A DNA stretch of 64,000 nt, taken from Oceanobacillus sp. Castelsardo. GTDB lineage: Bacteria; Bacillota; Bacilli; Bacillales; Amphibacillaceae. The notes under the pieces were generated by a model. It saw only the letters and a program-made list of their open reading frames with translations. It was not told the DNA's origin and ran no database searches. Where the stretch lies: contig NZ_LYCS01000005.1 of NCBI RefSeq assembly GCF_001659985.1, positions 230,087 to 294,086 on the forward strand. Reading direction: 5' to 3'. This document shows, piece after piece, positions 17,012 to 25,087 of this stretch. Every line of letters starts with the position of its first letter. Position 1 is the first letter of the stretch. The position numbers were made by a program, and so were the translations under genes.

Positions 17012-17440
17012 TTACCTTACCCTTTGTCAACTTATTTATATAAAAGGTACTGAAAATCTATGATTCTGTCAAAAGGCTAAAATGCGAAAATAGGATGTTT
17101 TGGGATTGGTTTTTGCTGTTTTGGAATAGCGGTTAATTAAATTCTGTATGTTTCGTGGAGTTTGAATTGCAGAAATAGGTTTTTTCACTAAATGTAATTT
17201 GGAGAATTGATTATATATGTGAAGGCTCAACATCAAACGATAAAAAATTATTACTTTCACAAATGATATATATATAAATGATTAATTCACTCCATAAAAA
17301 ACGTGATAAAATTCGTCGAACTAAGTCTGAATTACTCGATAATCTCCCTTGATATTTCCCGGGAAATGTCGGATGAAATAGAAGATAGTCGTTTAGACCA
17401 AACGTTTGTTTTAACTTATTTGTTTCTTCAAAAGCCGGGT
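17012..17440 (-). promoter_or_regulatory. Conserved non-coding end of cassette 3
   Basis: The sequence parallels 10452-10850 and 23039-23465. It has the TTGTCAACTTATTTA leader, TTGACA near 17070, TCGAACTAAGTC and TTTCCCGGGAAATGTCGGAT (17355-17374), then CCAAACGTTTGTTTTA (17398-17413). The similarity stops near 17430, shortly before a REP-like motif, which probably marks the cassette border. Confidence 0.6.
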
Positions 17441-17478
17441 TTCTCTCAGTGATTTTTTCTTCTATTTAACCTGTTGTG

Positions 17479-17512
17479 CTTTAGCACATTAACGTGGTGG
17501 GGGTCTGACACT
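17479..17512. repeat. REP-like motif copy (near consensus)
   Basis: CTTTAGCACATTAACGTGG followed by TGGGGGTCTGACACTT is one of the best copies. It sits just outside the upstream end of cassette 3. Confidence 0.7.
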
Positions 17513-17561
17513 TAAATCGGTCACTTTAATCCTCAAGGTTTATTTAAAGGTTTATTTCATG

Positions 17562-17705
17562 TATAATAAGAATATAATAAAAAGAGAAGCGTTTGTGCGC
17601 TTCTCCCTGCAACTTCTACCGTCAGGGTGGTGGTTGTCAATAATATTTAATGCTTATCTTGAGAACCTCCCTTTAGCTTACGACGGCGTTGGGTGGTTTT
17701 CTTGT
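17562..17705 (+). ncRNA. Antisense-type RNA, locus E
   Basis: The -10 TATAAT (17562-17567) is followed by the GAGAAGCG/GCGCTTCTC hairpin and a terminator whose arms are altered relative to the other loci (AACCTCCC against GGGTGGTT, 17663-17700), so the stem is weaker. The RNA would overlap the 3' end of the peptide gene at 17647-17796. Its role as an antitoxin is inferred from geometry. Confidence 0.55.
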
Positions 17706-17796
17706 TTTCTAGTATGTTTTTCCGAAAGAAAAAAGCACTTGATTCTCGTACAATGCCTTTCAGAACTTCCCGTAGAAATTCAAGAAATGTTTCCAT
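17647..17796 (-). CDS. Small amphipathic/basic peptide, candidate type I toxin (locus E)
   Basis: A 49-residue intact copy of the family begins METFLEFLREVLKGIVRESS and ends in a basic tail with KKTTQRRRKLKGGSQ. The ATG at 17796 follows AAAGGAGGTGATAAT. Compared with locus B, substitutions are mostly conservative in the helix (residues 1-18) and in the RKNILENKKTT block, which suggests that the protein sequence matters. The 3' end codes for one arm of the opposite-strand terminator. Confidence 0.55.
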   Translation of the reverse strand: METFLEFLREVLKGIVRESSAFFFRKNILENKKTTQRRRKLKGGSQDKH

Positions 17797-17951
17797 AATT
17801 ATCACCTCCTTTCCAATAAGGAAAGAAGAGAGACAACCAACCACCCTCACAATATTCAGTTACCACTTTATTTTACCATATTCTCACTATATTATATTAT
17901 ACTAATTTTCGACATATTATGACAAATCCATCCAATAACACATTTCCCTTT

Positions 17952-18027
17952 TTGTGCACTTTAGCACATTAACGTGATGGGGGTCTGACCCTAAAATCCG
18001 ACCCTAAAATCCGACCCTAAAATCCGT
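17952..18027. repeat. REP-like motif with triplicated tail
   Basis: TGTGCACTTTAGCACATTAA, CGTGATGGGGGTCTGACCCT and then a 14-base unit (CGACCCTAAAATCC) repeated in tandem, so that GACCCTAAAATCC occurs three times. Expansion of the motif tail at this place suggests slippage or repeated end joining at the REP site. It borders the unknown gene at 18035. Confidence 0.75.
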
Positions 18028-18034
18028 TCACCTT

Positions 18035-18382
18035 CTATATTTCAATACCATGTGCTAATAGAAATGCTTTATAGCTAAATCCTACAGATTCAACAATTAT
18101 TTTTTCTCCAATAGCTTTTAGGAAAGCTTTTGATTTAGTATTACCCTTCTTAGCCCCTTGTATTTGTTCCATCACATACTTATCTTCTCTTAAGAATTTA
18201 ATGAATTCCTCTGGATCATTTACGATTTCACCCTTAATAAGATTATCAACGATATCAATATCGTCAGAATTAATCACTTCAATGGCCTTTTCAAAACCAA
18301 TTATTTTGTTTCTTCCAATATATCCGCCCTTTGAATTTTCTATTCTTATAGCAACTGGCTTATTATTCGAACCACTTTGCAT
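18035..18382 (-). CDS. Unrecognised 115-residue protein
   Basis: No family is recognised. The first 60 residues carry RIENSKGGYIGRNKIIGFEK and NSDDIDIVDNLIKGE, a pattern like one or two turns of a right-handed beta-helix. Residues 62-115 are helical and charged (EEFIKFLREDKYVMEQIQ). The ATG follows GGGGTGGG. It lies between REP-like motifs (17952 and 18517), downstream of the dGTPase and nucleotidyltransferase genes, and may be further cargo of cassette 4. No signal peptide or membrane segment is visible. Confidence 0.5.
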   Translation of the reverse strand: MQSGSNNKPVAIRIENSKGGYIGRNKIIGFEKAIEVINSDDIDIVDNLIKGEIVNDPEEFIKFLREDKYVMEQIQGAKKGNTKSKAFLKAIGEKIIVESVGFSYKAFLLAHGIEI

Positions 18383-18516
18383 AATCCCACCCCTTTTTTC
18401 TTATAACTACAAATTTATTATATACTAAATAGATAAATAAAAAGACATATTTGTATAATAACACCCCAAGAAATTTAATAGAGAAACAACATCCTGCACC
18501 AAATTGCCGTATCTAG

Positions 18517-18632
18517 GAAGTAGTGGGACTGACACCGTATCCGCATAGAGCCCTAGGAAAAGGTCGATTATAAAAATACTTTTTCGTTTGCGCATTCTAG
18601 TAAATTAACATGGTTGAGGTCTGACACTAGAT
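18517..18632. repeat. Two degenerate REP-like motifs
   Basis: AAGTAGTGGGACTGACACC (18517-18537) and TTAACATGGTTGAGGTCTGA (18605-18624) keep parts of the consensus. They end the dGTPase/nucleotidyltransferase cargo segment. The rest of 18383-18694 shows no gene. Confidence 0.5.
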
Positions 18633-18648
18633 TCCATACTTTTTGGAC

Positions 18649-18682
18649 AAAAAAAGAGAGTAAACCTAAGTTTTACTCCCTT
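18649..18682 (-). terminator. Intrinsic terminator of the cassette 4 operon
   Basis: On the minus strand GGGAGTAAA (18680-18672) pairs with TTTACTCTC (18664-18656), followed by seven T residues. It lies 13 bp past the nucleotidyltransferase stop. Confidence 0.8.
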
Positions 18683-18694
18683 TGACAAAAATAT

Positions 18695-19420
18695 TTAAGC
18701 AAAAACAAATTGCCCTTCTGCTTTATTTATATACCTACTTAGTTCTTTATCCCAGTCAATTTGTACCGTACCGTAACGTTTATTTTCAATATCCATAAGT
18801 GTTCTACTTGCATTACTTTTACTATCATATTGGCTGCTTATTAATTTTTTAATAAAAAGTTCAAGCTTAGTAGAAAATTTCAGTTTATATTTTTCACTAT
18901 ACCTAAAAGCTCTTACCAAATTTAGTTCTGGAAATGGATTGTCAGCTAACACAATATCTAATTCTTGGTTTGATAACGCATCCTTGAATCCATTATCATA
19001 TAGTTGACAATCATTTAGATTGTAAAAGATACTATCTATATTTAGAAAAACAGTTTTATTCAAATCCGAAACTTCAGTATAACTTAATTTATCCTCTTTA
19101 AAAGCCCAAGTATTTCTTATATCCCATATATCAAATACAATGTCATCTACAAACACTTTATATCCACTAAATTTATTTCTCCTATAACTGAATTTATTCA
19201 TTTGTAAAATTGTATCGATATCAATAAACATATCATTTAAAACTATATCAAAATCTCTAGGAATTTGTTCAAACTCATGATCTAGATAGTCTCGGATACA
19301 GCCACCAAATAATAATAATTCACCATTATTTTCTAAGTCGCTTAAGAGCTTTTTAGCCTCTAGACGTTCTTGGAAGATTTCTTCAAACCTTTTCTTTAAA
19401 TTTGTATGATGAATAGGCAT
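18695..19420 (-). CDS. Nucleotidyltransferase (poly(A) polymerase-head type), cassette 4 cargo
   Basis: This 241-residue protein has a pol-beta-type nucleotidyltransferase core: LLLFGGCIRDYLDHEF with GG at 39-40, then RDFDIVLND with the metal-binding Asp56 and Asp58, and a third acidic position in VFDIWDIR. This resembles the head domain of CCA-adding enzymes, but the C-terminal half is short and lacks a clear RNA-binding region. The ATG follows GGGGTGG, 27 bp after dgt. Pairing with a dGTPase in an accessory cassette suggests nucleotide- or tRNA-directed defence, which is inference. Confidence 0.7.
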   Translation of the reverse strand: MPIHHTNLKKRFEEIFQERLEAKKLLSDLENNGELLLFGGCIRDYLDHEFEQIPRDFDIVLNDMFIDIDTILQMNKFSYRRNKFSGYKVFVDDIVFDIWDIRNTWAFKEDKLSYTEVSDLNKTVFLNIDSIFYNLNDCQLYDNGFKDALSNQELDIVLADNPFPELNLVRAFRYSEKYKLKFSTKLELFIKKLISSQYDSKSNASRTLMDIENKRYGTVQIDWDKELSRYINKAEGQFVFA

Positions 19421-19447
19421 ATTACTTATCCACCCCTTTAAGGTTCT

Positions 19448-20902
19448 TTAAGGCATTTTAACACCTTTTAATTTTTGATGCAAATCTAGAGCAAATGAAT
19501 CCGTCATACCGGAAATATAATCCGTCACAAGCAAAAGTCTAGAATAATCATCTAATTCTTCAATTTCTTTTACTCTTCTTGGATTATTAACATCATCATT
19601 AAGTTGATGAACAAATCTAAAATTACCAGAGATAATATTTAATAATTTTCCAGGTTTCTCCCTGGGTTTAAATTCACCATCATGAAGAATACAATCCTTA
19701 ACAAAAGCATTAAGTAACTCCGTAATAACTGAATCACCAACAAGTTCTAGAGACAATACCTCATTGTTTGGATAAATATGTTTTCCCATCAATTCGCGTA
19801 ATAAATTATTTAATTGATATGCCCTATCCGTACTCTCCAATAGGTCCCCCTTATCATAAGTTCCATTCATTATCTCCTTATAATTCTTTATAAATACTTC
19901 TTTCACTTCACGAATCATCTGCCCCTGGGCCCATACCTTAAAGTTTTGAACACTTGTTAACAGATAATCTGGAAATTGGTTATCTTTAGCTTTCTTATGC
20001 TTTTGAATAAGTTTATGCTGTTCTATTTCCCTTTTATATAATTTATAGATATCGCCCATTAAAATATCTTTTTCAAAAACTTCTTCCCATGGTATTATTC
20101 CTTTTTTCACCCCATCCTCAATATCAGAACCCAAATATGCGATATCATCGGATGCTTCCAAAAAGTATGTTAGTGGATTTCTAACGAAAGGTATCCCAAC
20201 AGTTTGTTGCATTATTTCTTCAGCTAATTCCTTATCCTGTTGAAAATACCCGAACTTATCCTTCTTGATATTACTTGAAGAATCCCAAGGATACTTTAAT
20301 AAAATTGATAGAGTTCCATAAGTAAAATTAATTCCATATTGGTCATTAAGGAATTGCAACCGCGTGAGAACCCTTAATCCTTGAGCATTACCATCAAAAT
20401 GCCGAAAGTCGTTTTTCTCTTCCGTTGTTAGATTAATAGATGGATTTGCTTCAAAAAATTCATGAAACCACTTTTTAATTACATCTTCACCATAATGACC
20501 AAATGGGGGATTACCAATATCATGTACTAATCCCGCTGTAGCAAGCATAGCTGGAATTTTCCCATTATCGTTACCAGCTAAATTCCCCCTCTTACTTTTT
20601 GTTAAATATTTTTCAATCCAAACGCCAAATGATCTTGCTATAGCTGAAACTTCCATGGAGTGCGTTAGTCTTGTTCGAATAAAGTCATTTGACTGCAAAG
20701 GAAACACCTGAGCCTTATCCTGTAATCTTCTTAATGATGAAGAACTCATAATCCTATCGTAGTCACGTTCGAATTCATTTCGATGATCAACAATAGAATA
20801 TATATCCTTTGTACCTGTATTATTCATTTCCTTTGTTTTTTTATCTCTGTATTTAGGTCTTGTTTCATTTAATATTTTTTCCCATCTAATCATATTAAGC
20901 AA
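19448..20902 (-). CDS. dgt: dGTP triphosphohydrolase, cassette 4 cargo
   Basis: This 484-residue HD-superfamily enzyme has the SSSLRRLQDKAQVFPL and RTRLTHSMEV motifs (metal ligand His81), LVHDIGNPPFGHYGE (His127-Asp128), HFDGNAQGLRVLTRLQ and ASDDIAYLGSDIEDG. It hydrolyses dGTP (or other dNTPs) to nucleoside and triphosphate. TTG at 20902 is preferred because GGGGG lies 8 bases upstream; ATG at 20893 is the alternative. It starts one base after the transposase stop, so it is co-transcribed with yifB and RAYT. Some dGTPases act in phage defence by nucleotide depletion; location here fits but does not prove that. Confidence 0.85.
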   Translation of the reverse strand: MLNMIRWEKILNETRPKYRDKKTKEMNNTGTKDIYSIVDHRNEFERDYDRIMSSSSLRRLQDKAQVFPLQSNDFIRTRLTHSMEVSAIARSFGVWIEKYLTKSKRGNLAGNDNGKIPAMLATAGLVHDIGNPPFGHYGEDVIKKWFHEFFEANPSINLTTEEKNDFRHFDGNAQGLRVLTRLQFLNDQYGINFTYGTLSILLKYPWDSSSNIKKDKFGYFQQDKELAEEIMQQTVGIPFVRNPLTYFLEASDDIAYLGSDIEDGVKKGIIPWEEVFEKDILMGDIYKLYKREIEQHKLIQKHKKAKDNQFPDYLLTSVQNFKVWAQGQMIREVKEVFIKNYKEIMNGTYDKGDLLESTDRAYQLNNLLRELMGKHIYPNNEVLSLELVGDSVITELLNAFVKDCILHDGEFKPREKPGKLLNIISGNFRFVHQLNDDVNNPRRVKEIEELDDYSRLLLVTDYISGMTDSFALDLHQKLKGVKMP

Positions 20903-20903
20903 T

Positions 20904-21503
20904 TTAATTTCCCCCTATTTCAATTTCTATACTTTCTATTTTACCACGATGCTCTGTGATTACCTCGCATAAATTTCCCTCCACAAACTTCCGATACTTC
21001 TCCTTCACCGGTTCCTTAAAATAACTTAAAATTTTACCAGTTGTTACATGTGAATTCTTAATCCCGGATATATAAGCACGATAACTGCTCCAAGGATAAT
21101 CTTCTGGCTTACTAACCATCTCCGCTTCTATCGGATTCAGATGAATGTATCTACTTACCTCCAATTGGTAATCAACTGTTTCAATTAATTCCGCACCATA
21201 ACGCCCTTGAAAAACATGTCCAACAAGACGATGCCTCTTATTGAAATAAAGCGCATATCTAGAATTCAACATTTTCATAATATGCTGTGGATGATGGTCG
21301 ATGGTTTCTAGTTGCAAATGAATATGATTAGTCATAAGGCAATACGCATGGAGGTGGAAAGGATAATAAAACCTAGCTTCTTCCAGAATATCTAAGTAGG
21401 ATTGCTTATCGGAATCATCATAGAAAAGGGCTGCTCTTCGGTTGCCACGACTTGTGATATGATACATGGCACCCGGATACCATACGCGTAATTTCCTCGC
21501 CAT
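20904..21503 (-). CDS. REP-associated Y1/HUH transposase (RAYT), cassette 4
   Basis: This 199-residue, intact protein is nearly the same as the cassette 1 protein through KYRKFVEG. It then has a unique tail (NLCEVITEHRGKIESI and onward) where copies 1 and 3 stop. It keeps HUH TNHIHL and the RYIHLNP Tyr motif. The ATG is 2 bases past the yifB stop; its own stop touches the dgt start. The extended tail suggests readthrough into cargo DNA at the point where dgt was joined. Confidence 0.85.
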   Translation of the reverse strand: MARKLRVWYPGAMYHITSRGNRRAALFYDDSDKQSYLDILEEARFYYPFHLHAYCLMTNHIHLQLETIDHHPQHIMKMLNSRYALYFNKRHRLVGHVFQGRYGAELIETVDYQLEVSRYIHLNPIEAEMVSKPEDYPWSSYRAYISGIKNSHVTTGKILSYFKEPVKEKYRKFVEGNLCEVITEHRGKIESIEIEIGGN

Positions 21504-21505
21504 GA

Positions 21506-23038
21506 TTAATTCACCATTCCTTTTTGCTGATGCCTAGCTTGAGTACGCCGCATTGTAACTGCTTCCCAAATAGATTGATTGGTAATGTTCTCATCACCGT
21601 TTAAATCAGAAATCGTACGAGCAAGTCTTCTTATTTTCATTTGCACTCTTGTGCTCCAGTTGTATTTGCTTGCCCAACTGCGCATCATCTTCTCTTGTTC
21701 GTCCGTTAATATAGTATAAGTTAACAACTTCTCATTTGGAACGATAGCATTACTTATCACTTCCCCATACCTTTGATACTGTGTTTCTCGGGCCTTTATT
21801 ACCCTTTCTCGAATGACTTCAGATGTCTCATTATCTACAAAGGATTCATTCTCCAATGATACGGTATCAAGTTTCAATAAAATATCCATTCTATCTTGGA
21901 TTGGACCGGAGATGCGATTATTATACGCCATCACTTGTTTTGGTGTACAGGTACAATAATAATTCCTGGAACCAATATATCCACAAGGACAGGGATTCAT
22001 GGCACCAATAAGCAAAAATTGAGCAGGATACGTTACCGTAGAGGCAGCACGACTAATCGTTACCTTGCCAGTTTCCATTGGTTGACGAAGCATATCTAAT
22101 GTTCTTTTTGGAAATTCCGCCATTTCATCCAAAAAAAGAACACCCCGATGTGCAAGCGATACTTCACCTGGCTTTGGATTGGTTCCACCACCAATAAGTG
22201 AGACTGCAGATGCTGAATGATGCGGCGATCTGTAAGGTGGAGCAGATACATTTTGCTGGTTTATCCCAGCTAGTTGATAAATACTCATTACCTCAAAACG
22301 GCCTTCTTGTTTTAGTGGTGGTAAAATCGATGGGAATGTTTCTGACAACAAACTCTTCCCACAGCCTGGAGGACCAACCATCAGCACATTATGTCCACCT
22401 GCAGCAGCTATTTCTAATGCCCTTTTTGCTTGTTTGTGTCCTAATATATGTTTGAAGTCTTTATCATAGGTTGGTGGTGGTAATTCTATAGGTTCTTGTA
22501 AGGATTTAGTTTGTATTGAAAAGGCTGATAATTGGCCGGAAAAGGAATCGATTACTTCTTGAAGTGTTTCAACAAATCGAAATTCCAAACCATCTATTGT
22601 TTCTAATGGAACATCTTGTATTCTAGGTAAATATAAAATCTCAAACCCTTCTTTTCTAGCAGCCATAATGGCCGGAAGCATCCCTTCTACAGATCTTATA
22701 GTCCCATCAAGAGATAATACTCCTAAAAACGCAGCATTATTAGGTATCTCATCTTTGACTTCATCCGCTTCCTTCATCACGGCAATTGCCATAGCAAGGT
22801 CAAAAATAGGGCTATTTTTCTTCTGTTCAGCAGGAGATAAATTAATAATAATCTTCCTATCTAAAATCTCGCAATCATTTGCATAAAGGGCACCCATAAC
22901 CCTGTCCTTTGATTCCTTCACTGAAGCATCGGGCAACCCGACAATACTTACCCCATCTCCCGGAAGTAGCTGCACCTCTACATGAACACGATAGCCTTCA
23001 ATACCTTTCAAACCAATACTTGATACAACGGTTGCCAT
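21506..23038 (-). CDS. yifB: YifB/ComM-family AAA+ helicase, cassette 4
   Basis: A 510-residue, intact protein with ChlI-like N-terminal domain, Walker A GPPGCGKS, Walker B VLFLDE, cysteine cluster PCPCG...YCTCTP and the WSTRVQMKIRRLARTI lid. It leads an apparent four-gene transcript yifB-RAYT-dgt-nucleotidyltransferase that ends at the terminator 18649-18682. The upstream 5' end carries the cassette's conserved non-coding region. Differences from copies 1 and 3 are scattered and conservative, so the protein seems to be under selection. Confidence 0.9.
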   Translation of the reverse strand: MATVVSSIGLKGIEGYRVHVEVQLLPGDGVSIVGLPDASVKESKDRVMGALYANDCEILDRKIIINLSPAEQKKNSPIFDLAMAIAVMKEADEVKDEIPNNAAFLGVLSLDGTIRSVEGMLPAIMAARKEGFEILYLPRIQDVPLETIDGLEFRFVETLQEVIDSFSGQLSAFSIQTKSLQEPIELPPPTYDKDFKHILGHKQAKRALEIAAAGGHNVLMVGPPGCGKSLLSETFPSILPPLKQEGRFEVMSIYQLAGINQQNVSAPPYRSPHHSASAVSLIGGGTNPKPGEVSLAHRGVLFLDEMAEFPKRTLDMLRQPMETGKVTISRAASTVTYPAQFLLIGAMNPCPCGYIGSRNYYCTCTPKQVMAYNNRISGPIQDRMDILLKLDTVSLENESFVDNETSEVIRERVIKARETQYQRYGEVISNAIVPNEKLLTYTILTDEQEKMMRSWASKYNWSTRVQMKIRRLARTISDLNGDENITNQSIWEAVTMRRTQARHQQKGMVN

Positions 23039-23470
23039 TTACCCTTCTCCTTTGTCTTCTTTGTTAGATAAAAGGTACTGAAAAGCTATTGGTTTGTCAA
23101 AAGGCTAAAATGTGAAAATAGAATGTTTTGGGATTCGTTTTTGTTACTTTGTAATAGTGGAAAAGTGATTTTTGTGTGTTTTGGGGAGTTTGATTTGTAG
23201 AAATGAGCTTTTTTGCATTAAATATATTTAAAGAATTGGTTGTTCATCCCATATGAGGAGTACTCAACCAAATTATAATAAATTACTACTTTCATAAATG
23301 AAGTATATGTATAAATGATTTTTGCACCTCTTTAAAAACGTGATACAACTTCCCGAACTAAGTCGAAATCAAACAATAATTTTCCGCACTATTTCCCGGG
23401 AAATGTCGGATGAAGCAGAAGATAGTTGTTTAGATCAAACGTTTGTTTGAACTCATCTGTTTCTTTTAAA
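23039..23470 (-). promoter_or_regulatory. Conserved non-coding end of cassette 4
   Basis: Homologous to 10452-10850 and 17012-17440. It contains TTGACA about 60 bp from the ATG, CCGAACTAAGTCG, the palindrome TTTCCCGGGAAATGTCGGAT (23392-23411) and the box TCAAACGTTTGTTTGA (23435-23450). The reverse of this box matches the Bacillus LexA/DinR consensus CGAACRNRYGTTYG at 13 of 14 positions. It is about 400 bp from yifB, so a direct operator role is uncertain. Confidence 0.55.
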
Positions 23471-23574
23471 ACGGAGGTGACTCTAAAGTAATCACCCTCC
23501 CGTTAAACCTGTAACAAGAAAAACACCAAATTGAAATTGCATACCCATTGCATTGTAAGCCACCAAAAAAGCCC

Positions 23575-23828
23575 CACTTCTTTATTTCAAGGTTTAATTG
23601 ATGTATAATAAGAATATAATAAAGAGAGATGCGTTTGAGCGCTTCTCCCTGCAACCTCTACCGTCAGGGTGGTGGCTGTCTTAAATGTTTGATTTATTTA
23701 TGAGAACCACCCCTTTGCTTTGGACGGCGCGGGGTGGTTTTCTTGTTTTCTAGTATATTCTTCCGAAAGAAATAGGCGCTTACTTCACGCACAAATCCTT
23801 TCAGAACTTCTCGTAGAAATTTCAGAAA
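23575..23828 (-). pseudogene. Truncated small peptide/antisense locus F
   Basis: The plus-strand promoter (TGTATAATAAG near 23600), hairpin and AACCACCC/GGGTGGTT terminator (23705-23743) are intact. The minus-strand peptide gene loses its first five or so codons and its ribosome binding site at about 23828. The sequence there changes to a fragment of the repeat found complete at 57031-57238. The antisense RNA could still be made. Confidence 0.6.
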
Positions 23829-23907
23829 ACTTGGCGTTTGCCAATCTTTTAGGCGAATGCCTTAGTTGCACTTATGCAAGAGAATAAAGTATATACTTTA
23901 TTCTCTG
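23829..23907. repeat. MITE-2 fragment plus perfect palindrome
   Basis: AAAACTTGGCGTTTGCCAA and GCCTTAGTTGCACTTATGCA match the centre of the repeat at 57031-57238. Directly after it AGAGAATAAAGTATATACTT runs as a perfect palindrome to 23907 and may act as a bidirectional terminator. Confidence 0.65.
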
Positions 23908-23923
23908 CCAAATAATGTTTCCA

Positions 23924-23952
23924 TGCACATTAACGCAGTGGGGGTCTAATCA
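23924..23952. repeat. REP-like motif copy
   Basis: TGCACATTAACGCAGTGGGG followed by GTCTAATC is a partial copy. It lies between locus F and the TxpA-type toxin-antitoxin locus. Confidence 0.55.
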
Positions 23953-23975
23953 GATCCTCAAAAAACACTAAACTA

Positions 23976-24172
23976 TTGCATACACTAAAAGAAATCATGT
24001 ATAATATAAATAAATGTAATTATAATAATAAAAATGGCTGAGTGCTACTAACACTCAGCCGAAGCAACTACATGCCGCATGATAAGCGGCTGACCAGATA
24101 TTGTAGTTTGTGCAAAGAAGTAACTACCCTAATCTTGGCAGTGGATAGGGCAGCTTACTTCTTTTTTCTATT
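23976..24172 (+). ncRNA. Type I antitoxin RNA (RatA/SR4-like)
   Basis: A promoter with -35 TTGCAT (23976-23981), 18-base spacer and -10 TATAAT (24000-24005) starts an RNA near 24012. It ends at the hairpin AGAAGTAAC...GCTTACTTCT with T-run (24117-24172). It overlaps the 3' end of the toxin mRNA on the opposite strand, whose own terminator is the GGCTGAGTG/CACTCAGCC hairpin at 24036-24060. This tail-to-tail overlap is the architecture of txpA/RatA and bsrG/SR4. Confidence 0.75.
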
Positions 24173-24268
24173 GGTGACAAGTGTGATAATTGCTATAACA
24201 ACTGATAATCCTGTTGCTAGAAAGATTCCAAATTGAAATAGCATATCCATTGCTTCGTAAGTCACCAT
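24155..24268 (-). CDS. Holin-like type I toxin (TxpA/BsrG family)
   Basis: A 37-residue peptide starts MVTYEAMDMLFQFGIFLATG, has a single membrane helix (residues 9-31) and ends NRKKK. The MxxYEAxxxMFQFG opening is characteristic of the putative holin-like toxin family. The ATG at 24268 follows GAAAGGGGGTG. Expressed without its antisense RNA, such a peptide would damage the membrane. It is a complete locus. Confidence 0.8.
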   Translation of the reverse strand: MVTYEAMDMLFQFGIFLATGLSVVIAIITLVTNRKKK

Positions 24269-24544
24269 TTAAACACCCCCTTTCATAAGGGAGTGCCAAC
24301 CGCCCATCCGCTTTATGTAGTTACTGTGTGCTATACACACATTATAATATTAGCAGTATTACTAAATAATTTCTATAAATATATTAAAAGTAAGCTGAAT
24401 TATATGGTTAACTTATCTGTTCAAGACACCAATAGCACTGACCCCAAAATCCCTGTTGTAACATAACTGATCACTGCTTCACATAGCAGGACGTTCGGAT
24501 GGAAGCAAAAGAACCGTACCCGTGCTTCACAAACATATTCACTT

Positions 24545-24592
24545 CATCTTTTCACTTTAACGCTTTAAAGCAGTGGGGATCTGACCCTGAAA
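24545..24592. repeat. REP-like motif copy
   Basis: CACTTTAACGCTTTAAAGCA and GTGGGGATCTGACCCTGAAA carry the core. Just upstream, AGAACCGTACCCGTGCTTCA (24507-24526) is a second class of Bacillus intergenic repeat that also appears near 14880. Confidence 0.55.
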
Positions 24593-24649
24593 TCAATTTT
24601 TCATATTTAATTGAGTAAATTTCACAATTCCCAGCCCATACAGGCCAAG

Positions 24650-24972
24650 GCTTTTAAGACATGAAAAAGGAAGTACCTCCCCAATCTTGTATAATGGTAG
24701 TCGTCTAAAACATCCCAAAAGACTGGAGGTGTACTTCCATCGCTTATAATAAGCGAAATGAATTAGAGATGCTTGGTTTTGATAAACACTTTGCCCCTAC
24801 TTGCTTTCGGGAACACTCCTATCGTTACGATACCAATTAAAGGCAAAAATAATTATAACAATTGTCGTTATCAATGGAATTTAAAGAAGATGACCCCTAT
24901 TAAATATAGAATCATCTTCTAGCTGCTTAACCCTCTTTTTTAGAGTGTCCTTGACATAGGTGCCAGTTTAAT
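24650..24972. mobile_element. Insertion-sequence relics, including an IS3-family orfB 3' end
   Basis: At 24848-24925 the plus strand reads YNNCRYQWNLKKMTPIKYR and, after a one-base shift, NHLLAA and a stop. This is the conserved C-terminus of IS3/IS150-type transposases. It is followed by CTTTTTTAGAGTGTCCTTGA, typical of the end of such elements. Before it, GGAAGTACCTCC (24671) and GGAGGTGTACTTCC (24726) form an inverted pair around a short spacer that may be the end of a different, unidentified element. Confidence 0.55.
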
Positions 24973-25079
24973 ACCAACCACCCTCACAATATTCAGTTGC
25001 TACTTTATTTTATCATATATTTACTGTATCACAATCTGCTAATTTTTGACATATTATGACAAAAACATCAATTCCCCAA
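24973..25079 (-). pseudogene. Promoter-side fragment of a small peptide locus (locus G)
   Basis: CCAACCACCCTCACAATATT and the following 80 bp match the sequence upstream of the peptide gene at loci A, B and E (for example 1588-1670). Everything from the ribosome binding site onward is missing, replaced by the IS relic. It shows that at least seven copies once existed here. Confidence 0.6.
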
Positions 25080-25087
25080 TCCCACTC

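Noticed and set aside
8992-23000. Plus-strand open frames inside the yifB genes (for example 10093-10299, 14104-14292, 16584-16859)
   Set aside because: They recur at the same places in each copy because the genes are homologous, lack ribosome binding sites, and are explained by the minus-strand coding sequence.
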